Part shown: positions 58,679 through 64,000 of the stretch, in pieces
Layout of the letters: each line of letters begins with the position of its first letter
How positions within the stretch are numbered: the first letter of the stretch is position 1
Assembly (NCBI RefSeq): GCF_003063375.1
Contig: NZ_NERY01000003.1
Location: 228,204 to 292,203, forward strand
Origin: Limnohabitans sp. MMS-10A-178
GTDB lineage: Bacteria > Pseudomonadota > Gammaproteobacteria > Burkholderiales > Burkholderiaceae_C
DNA length: 64,000 nucleotides
Reading direction: 5' to 3'
The notes under the pieces: generated by a model
What the model was told of the DNA's origin: nothing
What the model saw: the letters and a program-made list of their open reading frames with translations, nothing else
Databases searched by the model: none
Translations under genes and position numbers: made by a program

Positions 58679-60558
58679 ATTCAAATCTTTTCAGTTCGGG
58701 TGTTATCAAAGAACACTATGACCCGTTTCGCAATATGGCGGATGTTGAAGCCATCGAACAAATTCCCCTAGAAGAGCGCGTCAAGCGATGGGACTTTGCA
58801 TTGAATTTGTTGGATGGTTGCCGTGATGACCCCAACCGCATTGCATTGCACATTACACACAACGGCAATATCGATGGTGAAGTTAAAACCTGGACATTTG
58901 CAGAGCTCGAGAGACGCTCTATCCAGTGTGGCAATTTATTGCGTGCAAGTGGACTCGGTGCCGATGATGTCGTTGCAGTCATTACGCCCACTGTTCCTGG
59001 CTTGTTTGCAACCATGATTGGTGGCTTGCTTGCGGTGCGTTTGTTTCCCATCAATTGGATGTTGGATGCGCATGCACTAAGTGACTTGATGCAGCGCGCC
59101 GAAGTTAAATTGGTCATTGCATTAGGACCAACACCCGGATTTTCAATTTGGGAAAATGTGAATGCGGCTATTCAAGGCTTAGAAAAGCCGCCTCAAGTGT
59201 TGACCTTGCATGAGGCTTTTAGCCCACCAGCGGCACATGACTTATTGACGCAAGCTGAAAAACATGCGGGCGATCGATTGACCTTTGATCGACCCACTGC
59301 AAACCGCAACACCGTGGCTTGCTATGTGCATTCTGGCGGTACAACTGGGCATCCTAAAATTGTCAAAATCTTGCACGGTGGCATGGTGTATCGCCAATGG
59401 GCGGCCAACAATGGCTTGGCATTCACGCGCCACGATGTTGTTCTATCGGATACACCGCTATTTCACATTGGTGGCTTGCTCGTGCGTGGCCTGGTGAGTA
59501 CGGCAAACGCCAATACGGCGGTCATTCCAAGTATTTTTGGTGCTCGAGACAAAACATACATGGCCAACTATTGGCGTTATATCGAACGCTTTGGCATCAC
59601 ACAAGTATCCGGTGTGCCCACTACCTTGTCTGTTCTTGCCAAAAATCCGCCCACCACAGAAAACATCAGCTCATTGCGCCCTTACTTTGCAACAGGTTCC
59701 ACCGCAATGGCTCCCGCAATTCAAGAGCGTCTGACGCAAATCACGGGTGCGCAAGTGATGCAAAGTTATGGCTTAACTGAAAACACCAGCCATGTCACGC
59801 TTGATCCACGTGATGGTGAAGTGCGTACACGTTGTTCGGGTATTCGTGTTCCGTACATGAAAATTCGCATTGTCAAAATGAAAGAGGGCGGTGAAATTGA
59901 GCGGGAATGCGCCGTTGACGAAATCGGCATGTTATTGGTAGGTGGCCCAGGTGTGGCGGGGGGCTACTTGGATGCATCGCAAAACAAAGGTGCGTTTTTA
60001 GACGATGGTTTTTTTGTTACGGGGGACCTTGGAAGTATGGACTCCGACGGATATTTGCGAATCAGTGGAAGACAAAAAGATTTGATTATTCGTGGGGGTC
60101 ACAACATTGAACCTGGATTAATTGAAGAAGCACTCATGCAGTCGCCATCGGTGGCAATTGCTGCAGCTGTAGGCAAACCGGATACCCATGCGGGTGAATT
60201 GCCGATTGCTTACGTGGAGTTGCATCCGGGTGCGAAAGTCAGTCCAGACGAATTGCTTGCATTTGCAACTGAGCGTATTCCAGAGCGGCCTGCTGTCCCC
60301 AAAGAGATCGTGATTCTCGATAAACTGCCTCTCACGTCCGTTGGCAAACCCATTAAGCATGTCCTTCAAATGGACGCAGCCAAGCGCGAATTTGAAAGTG
60401 CTTTAAAAGCTTTGGCCTGTGACTGGAGCTTGGATATTGTGAACACGGGTGGCAGTGGCCTGGCCATGACAGTTCACCTAAAAAATGCATCACCAACTGA
60501 CAGAAGCGATGCAGAAAAAATTCTCTCTGCTTATTCGACGCCCTACGAGATTGAATGA
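58675..60558 (+). CDS. AMP-forming acyl-CoA synthetase
   Basis: The 627-residue protein has the ANL-superfamily motifs: YVHSGGTTGHPKIVK as P-loop, YGLTENTS, VTGDLGSMDSDGYLRISGRQKDLI as the hinge, and SVGKPIK near the C-terminus with the adenylation Lys. A C-terminal extension of about 60 residues follows. It activates a free carboxylic acid with ATP and CoA, presumably the entry step for the local dehydrogenase-hydratase-lyase series. Acid specificity is unknown. Confidence 0.87.
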   Translation: MNSNLFSSGVIKEHYDPFRNMADVEAIEQIPLEERVKRWDFALNLLDGCRDDPNRIALHITHNGNIDGEVKTWTFAELERRSIQCGNLLRASGLGADDVVAVITPTVPGLFATMIGGLLAVRLFPINWMLDAHALSDLMQRAEVKLVIALGPTPGFSIWENVNAAIQGLEKPPQVLTLHEAFSPPAAHDLLTQAEKHAGDRLTFDRPTANRNTVACYVHSGGTTGHPKIVKILHGGMVYRQWAANNGLAFTRHDVVLSDTPLFHIGGLLVRGLVSTANANTAVIPSIFGARDKTYMANYWRYIERFGITQVSGVPTTLSVLAKNPPTTENISSLRPYFATGSTAMAPAIQERLTQITGAQVMQSYGLTENTSHVTLDPRDGEVRTRCSGIRVPYMKIRIVKMKEGGEIERECAVDEIGMLLVGGPGVAGGYLDASQNKGAFLDDGFFVTGDLGSMDSDGYLRISGRQKDLIIRGGHNIEPGLIEEALMQSPSVAIAAAVGKPDTHAGELPIAYVELHPGAKVSPDELLAFATERIPERPAVPKEIVILDKLPLTSVGKPIKHVLQMDAAKREFESALKALACDWSLDIVNTGGSGLAMTVHLKNASPTDRSDAEKILSAYSTPYEIE

Positions 60559-60686
60559 TCAAGCATGTTGCAACTTTTAGTTATTTGACTGTCAGCTCAA
60601 GCCCAAAGGCAGCGCCGTTTTGTAACGTAGCTTTTTGAGCGCAAAGCTGGATCTAATTTTGTGATCTGATAATTAAAGTTCTAAAT

Positions 60687-63302
60687 ATGAACGAACCAGT
60701 AGAACCGACCCAATTAGCCCAAGACGCAAACCCAGAAGAAACCTCGGAGTGGAAAGACGCCTTTTTGTCTTTGCTTGCCAATGAGGGGCCAGAACGTGTC
60801 AACCAAATTTTGAACAGTTTGGCTGTTCTTGCGCGTCAGCATAGGACAGGTTGGCAGCCTGATCTCAACACGCCCTACGCAAACTCTATCTCTGTTGAGG
60901 ATCAACCGGAGTTTCTTGGAGACATCCAAATTGAAGAGCGCTTAACGTCCATCATGCGTTGGAACGCATTGGCCATGGTTGTCCGCGCAAATCAAGCCTA
61001 CGGTGAATTAGGTGGGCACATTGCAAGCTATGCGAGCGTGGCAGATTTGTTTGAAACTGGTTTTCACCATTTCTTCCATGCGCGCACCCCAGAACATGGC
61101 GGCGACTTGGTTTTTTTTCAGCCTCACAGTGCGCCGGGCGTTTACGCGCGGGCGTTTCTGGAAGGGCGTTTAACGGAAGAGGATTTATTGCACTACCGTC
61201 AAGAAATCAATGCGGAAAAAGTTGGTGCGCGTGGACTGTCGAGTTACCCGCATCCTTGGTTGATGCCCGATTTTTGGCAGTTTCCGACGGGGTCTATGGG
61301 GCTGGGGCCAATCAGTTCAATCTACCACGCTCGCTTCATGCGCTATCTGACGCACCGAAATTTATTGCAATGCGAAGGCCGCAAGGTGTGGGGCGTCTTC
61401 GGTGATGGTGAGATGGATGAACCTGAAAGTATGAGTGCACTGACCTTGGCTGCACGCGAGAGACTAGACAACTTGGTGTGGGTGGTGAACTGTAATTTGC
61501 AGCGCTTAGATGGCCCAGTGCGAGGAAATGGAAGAATCATCGATGAACTGGAAAAATTATTTTCAGGCGCAGGCTGGAAGGTTATTAAGTTGGTGTGGGG
61601 TAGTGACTGGGATGGTTTGTTTGCGCGTGATACCACGGGCGCTTTATTGAAAGCATTTGCACAAACTGTTGACGGACAAATGCAAACATTTGCTGCAAAA
61701 AATGGGCGTTACAACCGCGAAAGTTTTTTTGGACAAAACGAAGACTTGAAACGCTTGGCAGAGGGAATGACCGACGAGCAAATCGATCGTTTAAAGCGCG
61801 GTGGACATGATGTCGTAAAAATTTATTCCGCTTACGCTGCCGCGCTTGAGCATCAAGGGCAGCCAGTTGTGATCTTGGCGCACACCAAAAAAGGCTTTGG
61901 CATGGGCAGCGCTGGTCAAGGAAAGATGACAACGCACAGCCATAAGAAATTTGATGAACAAGAATTGATTGAGTACCGCAACAGATTCAATTTGCCGCTC
62001 ACAGATGAGCAAGCAAAGAGTTTGGCGTTTTACAAACCTGAGCCAAATAGTGCTGAGATGGCCTACTTGTTAAAGCATCGCCAAGATCTGGGTGGCAGCC
62101 TACCAAAGCGCGAAACTCATTGCGCAATTTTGCCTATTCCCGCATTAGAGACATACGCCCAGTTTGCGATTGCGGCCGATGGCAAAGAGATGAGTACCAC
62201 CATGGCCTTTGTACGCATGATGGCTAACTTGTTGAAAGACCCTGTCTTGGGCAAACGCTTGGTTCCCATCGTGGCCGATGAGGCGCGTACTTTTGGCATG
62301 GCCAATCTGTTTAAGCAAGTGGGAATCTACAGCAGTGTTGGGCAGCGTTATGCGCCAGAAGATATAGGCTCTGTGTTGAGTTACCGAGAAGCATTGGATG
62401 GGCAAATTTTAGAGGAGGGCATCAGCGAAGCTGGTGCGCTTGCAAGTTGGACAGCCGCTGCAACCAGCTACAGCGTTCATGGTTTTGCCATGTTGCCGTT
62501 TTATATTTATTACTCCATGTTTGGCTTCCAAAGAGTGGGAGATGCCATTTGGGCTGCTGCTGATCAAAGAGCCAGAGGCTTTTTGTTGGGCGCAACCTCA
62601 GGCAGGACCACATTGGGTGGCGAAGGATTGCAGCACCAAGATGGCAGCAGTCATTTGGTTGCTGCAACCATTCCCAACTGCAAAGCGTATGACCCTGCTT
62701 TTGCAGGAGAGCTGGCAATCATTTTGGACGCAGGAATGCGCGAAATGGTAGAGCAACAGATGGACGTGTTTTATTACGTCACCTTGATGAACGAGAACTA
62801 TTCGAATCCAGATATCTCACTGGAAAATGTCAGTGGCGTGCTGCGTGGTGCGTATCATTTTGCTAACTTCAAACCTGAAAATGCAAAACCAAAACATTTT
62901 GTAACTTTGATGGGATCTGGTGCCATTTTGTTAGAAGTTTTGAACGCAGCCAAGTCTTTGCTTGCACAAGGTATAGATGTTGAGGTGATTAGCGTGACAA
63001 GCTGGAGCGAGTTGGCCCGTGATGGTCGGGCATGCAGCGATCAAAATACTCAGAAAGTCTCCTACCTGACAAACTTACTCTCTAAACGCAAAGGACCCAT
63101 ATTGGCCGCATCAGACTATGTTTGCGCTGTGACCGAATCTGTGAGAGCTTTTGTGCCTGAAGGCCGAACATATAAAACCTTAGGAACCGATGGATTCGGG
63201 CGAAGCGATACTCGCGCTGCATTGCGTGATTATTTTGGTGTTGACGCAGCGGCCATCGTTAGAGGCGTTACTATGATGTTGCAAGGTGACTTGATATCCT
63301 AG
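60687..63302 (+). CDS. AceE-type pyruvate dehydrogenase E1 component (homodimeric)
   Basis: The 871-residue protein (E. coli AceE has 887) matches the homodimeric E1 along its length. The thiamine diphosphate motif runs GDGEMDEPES to NCNLQRLDGPVRGN. The His loop (THSHKK) and ARTFGMANLF are also visible. It decarboxylates pyruvate or a related 2-oxo acid and acylates lipoamide of E2. Neither aceF nor lpd follows, so it is probably an extra copy or a paralogue with another 2-oxo acid substrate. It is separated from the synthetase by 128 bases without a clear terminator. Confidence 0.87.
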   Translation: MNEPVEPTQLAQDANPEETSEWKDAFLSLLANEGPERVNQILNSLAVLARQHRTGWQPDLNTPYANSISVEDQPEFLGDIQIEERLTSIMRWNALAMVVRANQAYGELGGHIASYASVADLFETGFHHFFHARTPEHGGDLVFFQPHSAPGVYARAFLEGRLTEEDLLHYRQEINAEKVGARGLSSYPHPWLMPDFWQFPTGSMGLGPISSIYHARFMRYLTHRNLLQCEGRKVWGVFGDGEMDEPESMSALTLAARERLDNLVWVVNCNLQRLDGPVRGNGRIIDELEKLFSGAGWKVIKLVWGSDWDGLFARDTTGALLKAFAQTVDGQMQTFAAKNGRYNRESFFGQNEDLKRLAEGMTDEQIDRLKRGGHDVVKIYSAYAAALEHQGQPVVILAHTKKGFGMGSAGQGKMTTHSHKKFDEQELIEYRNRFNLPLTDEQAKSLAFYKPEPNSAEMAYLLKHRQDLGGSLPKRETHCAILPIPALETYAQFAIAADGKEMSTTMAFVRMMANLLKDPVLGKRLVPIVADEARTFGMANLFKQVGIYSSVGQRYAPEDIGSVLSYREALDGQILEEGISEAGALASWTAAATSYSVHGFAMLPFYIYYSMFGFQRVGDAIWAAADQRARGFLLGATSGRTTLGGEGLQHQDGSSHLVAATIPNCKAYDPAFAGELAIILDAGMREMVEQQMDVFYYVTLMNENYSNPDISLENVSGVLRGAYHFANFKPENAKPKHFVTLMGSGAILLEVLNAAKSLLAQGIDVEVISVTSWSELARDGRACSDQNTQKVSYLTNLLSKRKGPILAASDYVCAVTESVRAFVPEGRTYKTLGTDGFGRSDTRAALRDYFGVDAAAIVRGVTMMLQGDLIS

Positions 63303-63310
63303 CTCAAATA

Positions 63311-63340
63311 TCAACCCCTGATACACAAATACAAAGGGGT
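63311..63340 (+). terminator. Possible intrinsic terminator after aceE-like gene
   Basis: AACCCC and GGGGTT (6-bp stem) enclose a 17-base loop and are followed by CTTTAA. The long loop makes it a weak candidate. Confidence 0.4.
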
Positions 63341-63477
63341 TCTTTAATGTGGCCCCTCGACCCGGGCGCCTGCTGACTTTCAAGCGTTCCGTCGAAGGTC
63401 AGAATTTTTTTATAAATCTCATTAGCCCTTTGTAAAAATCATAGAAGATTCTTAAATCACACGATCATTGTCGTTGA

Positions 63478-63753
63478 CTAAATTTTGAGATGTTCGAAGA
63501 GCTCAGGCTGTAAATTGCTTGCCAGATTATTTTTGCGTTGTAGCCTGACTTGCCTGATGAAGGCCATTGGCGTAACTTGTTTGTACAGTTGAAACAGTTC
63601 GATTAGTTGCTCTTTAGAAAACCCACTCTTTTTTGTAAGCTGCGTAAAGCCTAGAGTTTGATCAAAGTTTTCAGTAATCCAGACACACAACTCCTCCAGC
63701 CTCTTGGCATTAGAAGCACTTAGTGGAGTACGCTTCTTGGTCGTTGATCGCAT
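63478..63753 (-). CDS. Truncated AraC-like helix-turn-helix protein
   Basis: The 91-residue protein begins with a basic N-terminus and then holds one half of an AraC-type DNA-binding domain: LCVWITENFDQTLGFTQLTKKSGFSKEQL and MAFIRQVRLQR. The second helix-turn-helix of a normal AraC domain is missing. ATG 63753 with GGAG ahead is preferred over the in-frame TTG at 63765. It may be a small regulator or a truncated one disturbed by the mobile element next to it. Confidence 0.6.
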   Translation of the reverse strand: MRSTTKKRTPLSASNAKRLEELCVWITENFDQTLGFTQLTKKSGFSKEQLIELFQLYKQVTPMAFIRQVRLQRKNNLASNLQPELFEHLKI

Positions 63754-63938
63754 TGGATTCTCCAATCATTGACCTATTCTGAACGTCACATCTTGAAAAA
63801 CTTATGGGGTATTCCCTTGTCATTCAATTGTCAAGTTTTTAACAATACTTGCACCAAAACGATTCATATAAATGTGAGTTAGCCCCCTGAATGACAGTCC
63901 CATCGGTATTCCTTAAACTAACAACTAGGAATAAGACT

Positions 63939-64000
63939 ATGGATATGACTATGTCATCAATAAGACCTAACCGGGTGGAAGTGGTCACCAGTGTTCAGCG
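63939..64000 (+). mobile_element. 5' end of an insertion-sequence transposition protein (partial)
   Basis: A frame starts at ATG 63939 and runs off the right edge after 20 codons. The peptide IRPNRVEVVTSVQR is the usual start of IS-encoded helix-turn-helix proteins (OrfA/TnpA type of IS3- and IS66-like elements). GAGTTAGCCCCCTGAAT around 63876-63893 might be part of the left end of the element, but the inverted repeat cannot be confirmed without the right side. Confidence 0.6.

Noticed and set aside
60559..60686. Short AGCTTT/AAAGCT pairing between the synthetase and aceE-like genes
   Set aside because: Six-base stem without T tract; likely chance. No RNA gene pattern was seen in the gap.

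Overview
The window looks like the chromosome of a betaproteobacterium in the order Burkholderiales, most likely Comamonadaceae or a close relative. The support is four Bug-type (tripartite tricarboxylate transporter) solute receptors, an AceE-type homodimeric pyruvate dehydrogenase E1, a form I aerobic CO dehydrogenase cluster, 2-oxoglutarate oxygenases of families common there, and moderate base composition (about half G+C by eye). I cannot name the genus. No rRNA, tRNA or CRISPR array was recognised.

Layout. (1) 332-8119, plus strand: GST, TauE-like exporter, NodB-type deacetylase, cupin and MFS carrier, then a TRAP transporter (DctP, DctQ, DctM) and a DUF1330 protein, ending at a bidirectional terminator. 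(2) 8187-15037, minus strand: a catabolic operon with a quinone-oxidoreductase-like enzyme, VOC protein, alpha/beta hydrolase, a cytosolic two-subunit molybdenum hydroxylase, a TetR regulator and a Gfo/Idh/MocA dehydrogenase. (3) 15105-17757, plus strand: 3-hydroxyisobutyrate-dehydrogenase-like enzyme, VOC protein and FAD monooxygenase, converging on a LysR regulator. (4) 18845-26515, plus strand: Ldh-type dehydrogenase, cupin, a solute-binding-like protein without signal peptide, an SDR, a Tat-exported molybdenum hydroxylase of the IorAB type, a SoxY/SoxZ-like pair and a haloacetate-dehalogenase-like hydrolase. (5) 26534-29651, plus strand: a DUF2796/ABC/DUF3299 cluster resembling Zrg-type metal uptake loci. 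(6) 29745-30882: a small AT-rich island with an APH-like kinase and a broken Crp/Fnr gene. (7) 30972-35254: Asp/Glu-racemase-like protein, a second Ldh paralogue and two Bug receptors.

(8) 35315-45377, minus strand: a full form I CO dehydrogenase cluster, coxM-coxS-coxL-coxG-coxD-coxE followed by xdhC-like and mocA-like maturation genes, then a 2OG-Fe(II) oxygenase and a membrane protein that are not usual cox members. The active-site loop of CoxL reads AYRCSFR, the signature of true CO-oxidising enzymes. (9) 45649-53895: zinc-type alcohol dehydrogenase, BKACE enzyme with a Bug receptor, another 2OG oxygenase, a TPR protein, a degenerate HtrA-like protein, a fasciclin remnant, a subtilase lipoprotein and a DedA protein. 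(10) 53925-63302: a CoA-thioester catabolic block (two enoyl-CoA hydratase family proteins, acyl-CoA dehydrogenase, CitE-type lyase, acyl-CoA synthetase) with a Bug receptor, followed by an aceE paralogue with no E2 or E3 gene beside it. (11) 63303-64000: a truncated AraC-like gene and the first codons of an insertion-sequence protein running off the window.

Taken together this is a heterotroph's accessory catabolic region. It combines scavenging receptors, molybdenum hydroxylases, ring- and acyl-chain-processing enzymes and CO oxidation as an energy supplement. The least conventional element is the diverged SoxYZ-like pair joined to an exported molybdenum hydroxylase. Substrates for the individual catabolic operons cannot be fixed from sequence alone.
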